Shown here piece after piece: positions 1 through 5,262 of a stretch of 17,875 nucleotides of DNA. Position 1 is the first letter of the stretch; every line of letters begins with the position of its first letter. The notes below the pieces were generated by a model. That model was not told where the DNA came from and did no database searches. It saw only the letters and a list, made by a program, of their open reading frames with translations. The DNA is taken from positions 1-17,875 of the forward strand of contig CAKSLU010000031.1 in assembly GCA_934474225.1 (NCBI GenBank). The letters run 5' to 3'. This DNA is from an uncultured Eubacteriales bacterium. GTDB lineage: Bacteria; Bacillota; Clostridia; Oscillospirales; CAG-272. Position numbers and translations under genes: made by a program.

Positions 1-58
1 CGCGGAAAATATTTTTTCGAAAGACAAAAAAAGTAGTGCAATTTTCAGAAAAGTATGT

Positions 59-64
59 TATACT
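59..64 (+). promoter_or_regulatory. possible extended -10 promoter upstream of the tRNA pair
   Basis: TATACT is preceded by TG one base upstream, which is an extended -10 arrangement. No good -35 hexamer lies 17 bases upstream. If active it would transcribe the tandem repeat and the tRNA-Arg/tRNA-Ala pair from about 320 bases upstream, so a promoter closer to the tRNAs is equally possible. Weak call. Confidence 0.3.
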
Positions 65-84
65 ATGTAGTGTGATGCAAGGTC

Positions 85-110
85 GGCGGGAGCAAGCCCC
101 TGCCCTACGG
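85..110. repeat. short dispersed GC-rich intergenic repeat, copy 1
   Basis: The reverse complement reads CCGTAGGGCAGGGGCTTGC followed by TCCCGCC. A close copy (CCGTAGGGCGGGGGCTTGC) lies at 11783-11804 in another intergenic gap. Two copies in non-coding gaps of the same window suggest a dispersed intergenic repeat family. No coding function is visible. Confidence 0.55.
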
Positions 111-123
111 AAGCAGCACAGCA

Positions 124-381
124 TTTGTCGCACTACGGCTCGGAAATTGGCGTGTTTTGCTCGCAAAACCGACGGCACCCATTGCCGTCGAGACAATTTC
201 ATGAAGTGCGGCACGATGTGCAACAAATTAGCACTGCATTTACCCGCACTGTTTTGTCGCACCGCAGTTTGGAAATTGGCGTGTTTTGCTCGCAAAACCG
301 ACGACACCCATTGCCGTCGAGACAATTTCATGAAGTGCGGCACGATGTGCAACAAATTAGCACTGCATTTACCCGCACTTC
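124..381. repeat. tandem repeat, two 129-bp structured units
   Basis: Two head-to-tail units, about 124-252 and 253-381, have a period of 129 bases and are nearly identical from the GGAAATTGGCG block (142 and 271) to the ACCCGCACT block (242 and 371). Each contains a small hairpin GTTTTGC-TC-GCAAAAC. Unit 1 also has GACGGCA-CCCAT-TGCCGTC, which loses one pair in unit 2 (GACGACA). The second unit ends next to the tRNA-Arg gene. The open frames that cross it simply repeat themselves and show no protein family or ribosome binding site, so this is read as non-coding. Confidence 0.8.
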
Positions 382-382
382 T

Positions 383-460
383 GCGCCCTTAGCTCAGTCC
401 GGATAGAGTACCGGATTCCGATTCCGTTGGTCGTGGGTTCGAATCCCTCAGGGCGCGCCA
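383..460 (+). tRNA. tRNA-Arg (anticodon CCG), CCA encoded
   Basis: This is a full cloverleaf. The acceptor stem is GCGCCCT paired with AGGGCGC, the D-arm has GCTC and GAGT, the anticodon loop is TTCCGAT giving CCG (T33 and A37 as expected), and the T-loop is TTCGAAT. A G discriminator and genomic CCA close the gene. Two stem positions do not pair as I fold it: the outermost anticodon-stem pair (C27/T43) and one T-stem pair (T50/T64). It reads CGG arginine codons. tRNA-Ala follows 27 bases downstream, so the two are probably one transcript. Confidence 0.9.
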
Positions 461-487
461 GATCCGCTTGCCATAAGCGGACATTTC

Positions 488-563
488 GGGGCATTAGCGC
501 AGTTGGGAGCGCACAACACTGGCAGTGTTGGGGTCAGGGGTTCGAATCCCCTATGCTCCACCA
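488..563 (+). tRNA. tRNA-Ala (anticodon GGC), CCA encoded
   Basis: The acceptor stem GGGGCAT pairs with ATGCTCC (one G-T pair). The D-stem is GCGC/GCGC, the anticodon stem CAACA/TGTTG encloses the loop CTGGCAG with anticodon GGC, and the T-arm AGGGG-TTCGAAT-CCCCT is perfect. CCA is encoded at 561-563. It reads GCC and GCU alanine codons. A strong terminator starts at the next base, marking the end of the tRNA-Arg/tRNA-Ala unit. Confidence 0.95.
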
Positions 564-600
564 AAAACAAAAAACCGCCATTCGGCGGTTTTTTGTTTTT
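564..600 (+). terminator. intrinsic terminator of the tRNA-Arg/tRNA-Ala unit
   Basis: CCGCC and GGCGG form the core stem around a short ATTC loop. The flanks AAAAACAAAAAA and TTTTTTGTTTTT extend the pairing and supply the U-tract. It abuts the CCA of tRNA-Ala. The symmetry would let it work in both directions. Confidence 0.9.
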
Positions 601-635
601 GCTGTCGCAAGTTTGGCATTCGGAACCCCCGGGGA

Positions 636-857
636 AGCCAATCGGCGTTTGACATGCTTTGCGCCCCTGCATAGCAACAAATCCGCAGAAAGTATAGCGC
701 AAAGCGGGGGTTACGAATCCCCGGGCAAACCATTCGCGCAAAGTTCCGCCGTTCGGCGTTTGATATGCTTTGCGCTTTGACATAGCAACAAATCCGCGCA
801 AAGTCCGGCGCAAAGCGGGGGTTACGAATCCCCGGGCAAACCATTCGCGCAGAGCCT
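636..857. repeat. tandem repeat, two units of about 111 bp, with partial flanking units
   Basis: Two consecutive units (about 636-746 and 747-857) share the blocks TCGGCGTTTGA, ATGCTTTGCGC, CATAGCAACAAATCCGC and GCAAAGCGGGGGTTACGAAT, with the last block repeating at an interval of 111 bases. Part of a further unit (GCCATTCGGCATTTCTGC) follows from about 858. Each unit carries GGGGGTTACGAATCCCC, which resembles a tRNA T-arm with one extra A in the loop, followed by GGGCAAACCA. No complete tRNA can be folded. The rest of 600-975 shows no convincing gene. Confidence 0.8.
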
Positions 858-879
858 CGCCATTCGGCATTTCTGCACG

Positions 880-923
880 CAGACCGTCGAGGACGCCGGT
901 CCCTACAAGTAGGGCGCCGTCTG
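880..923. repeat. dispersed GTAGGG/GACGGTC repeat, short copy
   Basis: The outer ends CAGAC and GTCTG and the inner CCCTAC-AA-GTAGGG pair with each other. The left half (ACCGTCGAGGACGCCGGTCC) closely matches the right arm of the larger inverted repeat at 9361-9438, and the right half (GTAGGGCGCCGTCTG) recurs inverted at 2411-2424. This looks like a shortened or recombined copy of the same family. Confidence 0.65.
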
Positions 924-975
924 TTTCCCGCCGCACCGAGCCTTGCCATTCCCCCAAAAATGTGCATCACAAATG

Positions 976-1007
976 AAAAATCCGAAGGTATTTCCTTCGG
1001 ATTTTTT
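976..1007. terminator. bidirectional terminator after the CAT tRNA
   Basis: AAAAATCCGAAGG pairs with CCTTCGGATTTTT around a short loop. T runs on both strands allow use in both directions. On the minus strand it directly follows the encoded CCA of the CAT-anticodon tRNA. On the plus strand it would stop any read-through from the 600-975 repeat zone. Confidence 0.88.
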
Positions 1008-1084
1008 TGGTGGACCATCAAGGGCTCGAACCTTGGACCGGCCGGTTATGAGCCGGCTGCTCTAACCAACTGAGCTAATGGTCC
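1008..1084 (-). tRNA. tRNA with CAT anticodon (elongator Met or Ile2), CCA encoded
   Basis: On the minus strand the acceptor stem GGACCAT pairs with ATGGTCC, the D-arm has GCTC/GAGC, the anticodon stem GCCGG/CCGGC encloses CTCATAA (anticodon CAT), and the T-arm contains TTCGAGC. The discriminator is A and CCA is encoded. The paired first acceptor position argues against an initiator tRNA. The acceptor stem has C at positions 4 and 5, which in E. coli are TilS lysidine-synthase recognition features, so this may be the AUA-reading tRNA-Ile2 rather than elongator Met. The gene has its own consensus promoter and terminator. Confidence 0.92.
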
Positions 1085-1101
1085 ATATTTATAACAGAAA
1101 T

Positions 1102-1130
1102 ATTATATCGATTTTGTGCGCTTTTGTCAA
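1102..1130 (-). promoter_or_regulatory. sigma-A promoter of the CAT tRNA
   Basis: On the minus strand, TTGACA (1125-1130) is followed by a 17-base spacer and TATAAT (1102-1107). Both hexamers are perfect consensus. The -10 lies 17 bases before the tRNA 5' end, so only a short leader would be removed by RNase P. Confidence 0.92.
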
Positions 1131-1152
1131 TAGGTGAGAACGAGAAAAGCGC

Positions 1153-1182
1153 AGAAGAACCGCCATGACAGGCGGTTTTTCT
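1153..1182 (-). terminator. hairpin downstream of the small membrane-protein gene
   Basis: AACCGCC and GGCGGTT form the core stem around ATGACA, and the pairing extends through AGAA/TTTTTCT with a G-T pair. It lies about 30 bases after the stop of the minus-strand ORF at 1213. The T-run is better on the plus strand (TTTTTCTC) than on the minus strand (TTCTTCTGCGCTTTTC), so direction is uncertain. A plus-strand role would need a plus-strand transcript, and none is apparent here. Confidence 0.6.
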
Positions 1183-1212
1183 CAATTTTCATATTTTGGA
1201 ACAGGCGGCTCC

Positions 1213-1413
1213 TTACGGTGTCGGCGGCTGATGCCCGACGGCATCGAGAAACAGGAAAGTCAGCCCGATGTACCCGGCAAGCACGGCGGCGGCAAGGATA
1301 CAAATCACCATGCAGACGGTGCGCAGCGTTTTCCGCGCGCGCAGAAAAAGCGCCGTGAGAACAGCACCTGCGACGAAGAGGCAAAACAGAATAACGGCAG
1401 CGCCAAGTGTCAT
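1213..1413 (-). CDS. small two-helix membrane protein, unknown function
   Basis: This is a 66-residue protein with two clear hydrophobic segments (about residues 4-24 and 33-55) separated by a basic turn (RARKTLR), and a short proline-rich tail. By charge balance the basic turn should face the cytoplasm. The start is well supported: AAGGAGAAGG lies upstream of the ATG at a good distance. It begins 41 bases after the lipoprotein stop and no promoter is visible in the gap, so it is probably translated from the lipoprotein transcript. I do not recognise the family. Its reality rests on the ribosome binding site, hydrophobicity and operon position. Confidence 0.65.
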   Translation of the reverse strand: MTLGAAVILFCLFVAGAVLTALFLRARKTLRTVCMVICILAAAVLAGYIGLTFLFLDAVGHQPPTP

Positions 1414-1454
1414 AATTCCTTCTCCTTTATATAAACGGTTTGGGCATCCCCGGC

Positions 1455-2255
1455 TTATTCGGCATCGCGCATGTATGTGCCGTTTTCACCGAAGACGAGC
1501 ATGTCACTGTCAAACTCAAATACGCGGTAGACCGCGTCCGTGTCGGCGGATTTGGCGAGATACATGCTGGTTTCGTCCGCGGAATAGGTGAGGCTGCCCG
1601 CATCCGTGCAGAGGTATTCGTTCGGCGTTTCGGTCGCCATATAGAGCTCCCATGCGCCGTCCTCGTCGATGGCGAAGAAGCTGTCGATGGCGCCGTCCTC
1701 GTCCTCACGGTACCATGTGCCTGCCAGATTTCGGATGTCCTGCTGGTAGAGTTCCGGGTTCGGTGCGTCGGCTTCGCGCAATACCGCCGCATCGGTGTCG
1801 GTGCCGTTTGTGTCATAGTGGGTGCCCGCCATACCATCGGCGCGGGTGAAATAGCCGTATGCCGAGGTGTACAGTTGCTCGCCCTCAAGGCGGAATTGGC
1901 AGCCCGAGCCGTCACTGTCGCAGTAGGCGTAGACGCATTCCCATTCCGGCTCGTATTGGAGATGCCCGGTCTCAACGATGTCGTTGCCGATGTAAAGCTC
2001 CCAGTTGCCGGCGTCGTCGAGCTTGATATAGTCGTAGTCATACTGCGCGCCGCACAGCCAGATGCCCGCATAGATGCTGTAATCCTCCGGATCCTCGGGC
2101 AGGGTGACGAAAAACGAGCTTTCGTCCGGGAGCACATCGGTGCTCTCATCCGTGCCGTCCGGCGGCACATTTTCATCGCCGCAGCCCGCAAGCAGCAGGC
2201 AGCCGGCAAGCAGCAGGCAGAGCAGCAGGGCGGAAAGGTGGGTGCGCTGTTTCAT
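1455..2255 (-). CDS. secreted lipoprotein with a duplicated beta-rich domain, unknown function
   Basis: This protein of 266 residues starts at the ATG with AAGGAG seven bases upstream; an earlier in-frame ATG lacks a proper signal. The N-terminus is a short basic segment, a Leu-rich core and a lipobox LLAGC, so it should be lipidated by Lgt and anchored outside the membrane. The lipobox is doubled: LLLAGC occurs twice in tandem (Cys19 and Cys25). An acidic linker (about 26-58) leads to two similar acidic aromatic modules. Module 1 (about 60-137) has YAGIW and GNWELYI; module 2 (about 176-262) has LAGTWYR and GAWELYM. The repetition suggests tandem copies of a small lipocalin-like or beta-sandwich fold, but that is inference. 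It has a sigma-A-like promoter upstream. Confidence 0.85.
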   Translation of the reverse strand: MKQRTHLSALLLCLLLAGCLLLAGCGDENVPPDGTDESTDVLPDESSFFVTLPEDPEDYSIYAGIWLCGAQYDYDYIKLDDAGNWELYIGNDIVETGHLQYEPEWECVYAYCDSDGSGCQFRLEGEQLYTSAYGYFTRADGMAGTHYDTNGTDTDAAVLREADAPNPELYQQDIRNLAGTWYREDEDGAIDSFFAIDEDGAWELYMATETPNEYLCTDAGSLTYSADETSMYLAKSADTDAVYRVFEFDSDMLVFGENGTYMRDAE

Positions 2256-2298
2256 GGTGGGGCTCCTTTTTGGATGAGAATTTTTCTTCCATATATTC

Positions 2299-2327
2299 AT
2301 TATATCGGAAACCGCGCAAAAAAACAA
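2299..2327 (-). promoter_or_regulatory. sigma-A-type promoter of the lipoprotein gene
   Basis: On the minus strand, TTGTTT (2322-2327) is followed by 17 bases and TATAAT (2299-2304). The -10 is perfect and the -35 matches three of six. It sits between the spoIIQ terminator and the lipoprotein start, about 44 bases before the ATG. Confidence 0.65.
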
Positions 2328-2333
2328 GCATTT

Positions 2334-2367
2334 GACAAAAAAAGAGCGCCGACAAAAATCGGCGCTC
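2334..2367 (-). terminator. intrinsic terminator of spoIIQ
   Basis: On the minus strand, GAGCGCCGA and TCGGCGCTC form a perfect 9-bp stem around a 6-base loop, followed by TTTTTTTGTC. It lies about 90 bases after the spoIIQ stop and isolates it from the lipoprotein gene. Confidence 0.88.
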
Positions 2368-2410
2368 GGGATGGGGGTGATGCGGGAGGCGTGGAGCAGC
2401 GGCGGGATAC

Positions 2411-2424
2411 AGACGGCGCCCTAC
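2411..2424. repeat. fragment of the GTAGGG/GCCGTCTG dispersed repeat
   Basis: AGACGGCGCCCTAC is the exact reverse complement of GTAGGGCGCCGTCT at about 908-921. It lies in the gap between the spoIIQ stop and its terminator. It is short, but its exactness and intergenic position fit a relic of that family. Confidence 0.4.
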
Positions 2425-2455
2425 GATGTCCAAATCGTTCTGCCCGCAACTTTTT

Positions 2456-3202
2456 TTACTCGTCGTAGACCACGGTCATGGTCGCTGCGGAGATATAGTC
2501 GAGCGGGTTGACGCTCTCCCCGGCGACGCGCAGGGCAAAGTGCAGATGCGGCTCCTCGGCGATTTCAATCAGTGCGCTTTCGCCGACGGCGCCCAGCACC
2601 TCGCCGCTTTTCACCGTGTCGCCGACAGAGACGGCAACATCCTCGGCAAGGTTCTGATAGACGCTCTCGGCGTCGCCGTCGTGGCGGACGACCACCGTCG
2701 TGCCCATCATCGGGTGCGTGTAGACCTCGGTGACGATGCCGTCTGCCGCCGCCATCACGCCCTCGCCCGCACCGGCGCAGATGTCAATGCCGTCGTGCGT
2801 GCGGTAGTCCTCCATCGTGTTCGACCAGACCAGCGCGTCAACGGTATACCCCTTCGACACATTGCCGATGGTCGGCATGATGAAGACGGGGAGCGTGGGG
2901 ACGGGCGCGTCCGCCTCGGCAACGCTGCGCGTGGTCTGCGTGGTTTGCGTCGTCTCGGCAGGTGCCGTCGCCTCGGTGTTTGGCTTTACGGGCGAGGTGA
3001 GAATCGGCAGGTGCGCCGTGGTGTGCGAGGTCGTCACAGCGGCGGACGAGGCCGCGGGCGTGGTTTCGACGGGCTTATTCTTCTTGCCTGCCGCTGTCGT
3101 CAGCCCAACGGCGACCGCCATGATGCCGAGGACAAGAATGACCGTCATGTATAAGACCTGGGCGGTCTTCTGCTCACTTTTCTTTTGTTCCTTTTGTTCC
3201 AT
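2456..3202 (-). CDS. spoIIQ: SpoIIQ-like forespore M23/LytM-domain protein
   Basis: This 248-residue protein has a short charged cytoplasmic N-terminus, one transmembrane helix (about 17-38), a Thr/Ala/Pro-rich linker (about 45-100) and a C-terminal M23 (LytM) domain (about 108-238). Both metal motifs are present: HDGID (His136, Asp140) and HLH (His219, His221), so the zinc site looks intact. B. subtilis SpoIIQ lacks the first His, while clostridial versions can keep it. SpoIIQ is made in the forespore and binds mother-cell SpoIIIAH across the intermembrane space to build the feeding channel. A perfect sigma-F promoter lies 32 bases upstream of the ATG, which strongly favours SpoIIQ over a general murein hydrolase. 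AAAGGAA precedes the ATG. It is monocistronic and diverges from hrcA. Confidence 0.88.
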   Translation of the reverse strand: MEQKEQKKSEQKTAQVLYMTVILVLGIMAVAVGLTTAAGKKNKPVETTPAASSAAVTTSHTTAHLPILTSPVKPNTEATAPAETTQTTQTTRSVAEADAPVPTLPVFIMPTIGNVSKGYTVDALVWSNTMEDYRTHDGIDICAGAGEGVMAAADGIVTEVYTHPMMGTTVVVRHDGDAESVYQNLAEDVAVSVGDTVKSGEVLGAVGESALIEIAEEPHLHFALRVAGESVNPLDYISAATMTVVYDE

Positions 3203-3233
3203 GATTGTATTCCTTTCGCATGAAGTTGTTCCT

Positions 3234-3262
3234 ATTTTGACCTTCTGCGGCGACTTTTATGC
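3234..3262 (-). promoter_or_regulatory. sigma-F promoter of spoIIQ
   Basis: On the minus strand, GCATA (3258-3262) is followed by 15 bases and GGTCAAAAT (3234-3242). This fits the Firmicutes forespore sigma-F pattern (GYATA, 15-base spacer, GGNNANNNT) at every fixed position. Transcription would start near 3227, leaving a short leader that contains the ribosome binding site. Confidence 0.85.
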
Positions 3263-3354
3263 GCATGCGGGCGGCAAAGCGCAAACTTTAGCACACGATT
3301 TGCCTGTTTGCAAAATCTTCACAAAGAAATCACAGAAAAATTCGCAAAAACCCC

Positions 3355-3383
3355 TTGACAAATTCCTTAAGAGGTGGTACATT
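3355..3383 (+). promoter_or_regulatory. sigma-A promoter of the hrcA-dnaK operon
   Basis: TTGACA (3355-3360), a 17-base spacer and TACATT (3378-3383). The -35 is perfect and the -10 matches four of six. The CIRCE operator starts 12 bases after the -10 and so covers the expected transcription start. Confidence 0.9.
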
Positions 3384-3394
3384 TGAATCATGAA

Positions 3395-3421
3395 TTAGCA
3401 CTCACATATAACAAGTGCTAA
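3395..3421. promoter_or_regulatory. CIRCE operator (HrcA binding site)
   Basis: TTAGCACTC-N9-AAGTGCTAA. The consensus is TTAGCACTC-N9-GAGTGCTAA, so only one base differs (A for G at 3413), which breaks the innermost pair of the inverted repeat. It lies just downstream of the sigma-A promoter and 26 bases before the hrcA start, the usual place for HrcA autorepression. No second CIRCE is seen before dnaK. Confidence 0.95.
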
Positions 3422-3447
3422 AATTAAAGCGGAAAGGAGCGGGAAAC

Positions 3448-4512
3448 ATGGAAAGCGGACTCAGCCGCCGCAAGGAACAGATCCTGCGGGCGGTGGTCGA
3501 AGCGTATGTCAAGGGCGGCGAACCGGTCGGCTCGAAATACATTGCCGAGAGCCGGATGCCCAACTGTTCGCCCGCGACCATCCGCAACGAGATGGCGGAG
3601 CTGGAGGCGCTCGGATATCTCGAGCAGCCGCACACCTCGGCGGGGCGCATCCCCAGCGAGCGCGGCTATCGGTTTTATGTCGACTGCCTCTCCGAAGAAT
3701 ATAAGAAGACAAAAGCCGAGACCGACTTCATGGCGGAGGCGCTGCGGGGAAAGCGGCACGAGCTTGACAAGATTCTTGCCGAGGCGTCCAGGCTTGCCGG
3801 CAACATGACCAACTACACGGCGATTGCGGTTCGTCCGCGCGCCGATATGACCAAGATCATCCGCTTTGAGGTCATGTACTACGACAGCAAGAGCCTGGTG
3901 CTCGTGATGCTGTCCGCATCGGGCGCGGCGCGGACGAAAAATCTGCGGCTGCCGTTTGATGTGCTGCCCGCGCAGGCGGCGCAGCTGGCGGCGGTGCTCA
4001 ACAAGTACATCGCGGGGCACACCCCGGAGGAAATCACGCTTCCCGTGATGATGCGCGCGGAGGAAGAGATGGGCAGCCGCGCAGAGCTGCTCTCCATTGC
4101 GATGAAAGAGATTTTCGGCGGCATGGAGGAGCAGGGCGGCGGCACGCTTGCCGTGGACGGCGTGGAACGCCTCCTGGAATATCCCGAATATGCGGATATC
4201 GGCAAGCTCCGCGGTCTGCTCGGCGCGATTGAGCAGAAGGAAGGCATCCTCGACACCATTTCCCACATCGACGGCGATGACCTCGGCGTGGTGATTGGCA
4301 GAGAGAACGGCGAGGAGAACCTCAGCGACACGACCATGGTCGTCAAAAAAATCAAAAAAAACGGCAAGGTCGTCGGCGCAATCGGCATCATCGGTCCCTG
4401 CCGCATGGATTATGCCAAGGTCATGCCAATCGTCAGCGCGCTTGCCGAGAGTGTCGGCACGGTGCTGAGCGACGAGCGGCAGATGCTTGAGGGACCGAAG
4501 AACAAAGAATGA
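3448..4512 (+). CDS. hrcA: heat-inducible transcription repressor HrcA
   Basis: HrcA represses class I heat-shock genes by binding CIRCE, with its activity tuned by GroEL. The 354-residue length is typical. The N-terminal winged helix (about 1-75) includes SRRKEQILRAVVEAYV, GSKYIAE, SPATIRNEMAELEALGYL and the family signature HTSAGRIPSERGYRFYVD. A GAF-like domain with the HrcA insertion follows, ending in a region that contains IGRENG and GAIGIIGPCRMDYAKVMP. The ATG at 3448 is chosen because AAGGAG lies eight bases upstream; an earlier in-frame GTG lies inside CIRCE and is unlikely. It is the first gene of the operon and should repress itself. grpE starts 13 bases after its stop. Confidence 0.97.
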   Translation: MESGLSRRKEQILRAVVEAYVKGGEPVGSKYIAESRMPNCSPATIRNEMAELEALGYLEQPHTSAGRIPSERGYRFYVDCLSEEYKKTKAETDFMAEALRGKRHELDKILAEASRLAGNMTNYTAIAVRPRADMTKIIRFEVMYYDSKSLVLVMLSASGAARTKNLRLPFDVLPAQAAQLAAVLNKYIAGHTPEEITLPVMMRAEEEMGSRAELLSIAMKEIFGGMEEQGGGTLAVDGVERLLEYPEYADIGKLRGLLGAIEQKEGILDTISHIDGDDLGVVIGRENGEENLSDTTMVVKKIKKNGKVVGAIGIIGPCRMDYAKVMPIVSALAESVGTVLSDERQMLEGPKNKE

Positions 4513-4525
4513 GAGGTAATACGGC

Positions 4526-5095
4526 ATGGCGGAAGAAATAAAGAAAGAAAATACCGAGGAAGCCGCTCCCGAGGCGGCGGAAACCGAACCGGCGGAAAAG
4601 ACCGACGGCAAGGCGAAGAAGAAAGAAAAGAAACTCGAAAACGAGATCGAGGCGCTGAAAGCCGAGCTTGCAAAGAAGGAGGCGGAGGCGAAGGAGCAGA
4701 ACGAAAAGTATCTGCGCGTCGTCGCCGAGTATGACAACTTCCGCAAGCGCTCGAAGGCAGAGCGCGAGGGCGTCTACGCGGACGCATGTGCCGATGTCAT
4801 CGGCGCGCTGCTCCCCGTGTACGACAACATCGAGCGCGCGGCGGCGTTTACCGACGCGGACGCGGAGAAGCTCGCCGAGGGCGTTCGCCTGACGGCGAAG
4901 AGCTTCACCGATGCGCTGGAAAAGCTGGGCGTCACCGAGATTGAGGCGAAGACCTTTGACCCGAGCCTGCACAATGCCGTGATGCATGTGGAGGACGAGA
5001 CCAAGGGCGACGGCGAGATCGTCGAGGTGTTCCAGAAAGGCTACAAAAAGGGCGACAAAGTCATTCGTTACGCGATGGTTAAGTCAGCGAACTGA
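4526..5095 (+). CDS. grpE: nucleotide exchange factor GrpE
   Basis: GrpE releases ADP from DnaK and acts as a thermosensor of the chaperone cycle. The 189 residues comprise a disordered Glu/Ala/Lys-rich tail (about 1-32), a long dimerising coiled coil (about 33-80) running into NEKYLRVVAEYDNFRKRSKAE, a helical bundle (about 81-137), and a C-terminal beta domain with FDPSLHNAVMHVED and VFQKGYKKGDKVIRYAMVKSAN-type ending. AGAGGT precedes the ATG. It lies between hrcA and dnaK in the usual order. The 167-base gap to dnaK is longer than the other gaps in this operon and contains a hairpin. Confidence 0.97.
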   Translation: MAEEIKKENTEEAAPEAAETEPAEKTDGKAKKKEKKLENEIEALKAELAKKEAEAKEQNEKYLRVVAEYDNFRKRSKAEREGVYADACADVIGALLPVYDNIERAAAFTDADAEKLAEGVRLTAKSFTDALEKLGVTEIEAKTFDPSLHNAVMHVEDETKGDGEIVEVFQKGYKKGDKVIRYAMVKSAN

Positions 5096-5182
5096 CAGCA
5101 AATTTTGCATCACCGCGAAAACAGTGAGCGATAGCTTCAGAATAACAACACCCCCTCCCATCCGAAAGGTTTGGAAGGGTGC

Positions 5183-5209
5183 GGGAAACCTTTCCTTAAA
5201 AGGTTTCCC
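5183..5209 (+). other. intercistronic hairpin between grpE and dnaK
   Basis: GGGAAACCTTT and AAAGGTTTCCC form a perfect 11-bp stem with a 5-base loop. The next bases (GATATAAAAC) contain no T-run, so it is not a standard terminator. Its position fits an RNA processing or mRNA-stabilising structure that would protect the dnaK message, or a dispersed repeat copy that landed in the gap. An upstream CCCTCCCATCC and GGAAGGG can also pair. Confidence 0.7.
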
Positions 5210-5262
5210 GATATAAAACAAAACTAACATTAGAAAAATTTATGTTTCCGGAGGGATTTATC

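Noticed and set aside
36..406. Two overlapping open frames of about 90-118 codons across the tandem repeat
   Set aside because: Their proteins just repeat the 129-bp unit in translation, show no ribosome binding site or family signal, and one runs into the tRNA-Arg gene.
700..838. Possible extra tRNA genes at the T-arm-like stems
   Set aside because: Only a T-arm-like hairpin and CCA are visible; no acceptor, D or anticodon arms can be paired, and the loop has one base too many.
124..857. CRISPR array
   Set aside because: The repeats are over 100 bases long, directly joined with no unique spacers, and there are no cas genes.
448..1021. Minus-strand open frames of 156-169 codons between the tRNAs
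   Set aside because: They cross a tRNA gene, two terminators and the second tandem repeat, and their repeated peptides mirror the repeat units.
1440..2468. Plus-strand frame of 342 codons opposite the lipoprotein
   Set aside because: It is antisense to a gene with signal peptide, ribosome binding site and promoter, and lacks all of these itself. Long antisense frames are expected in GC-rich coding DNA.
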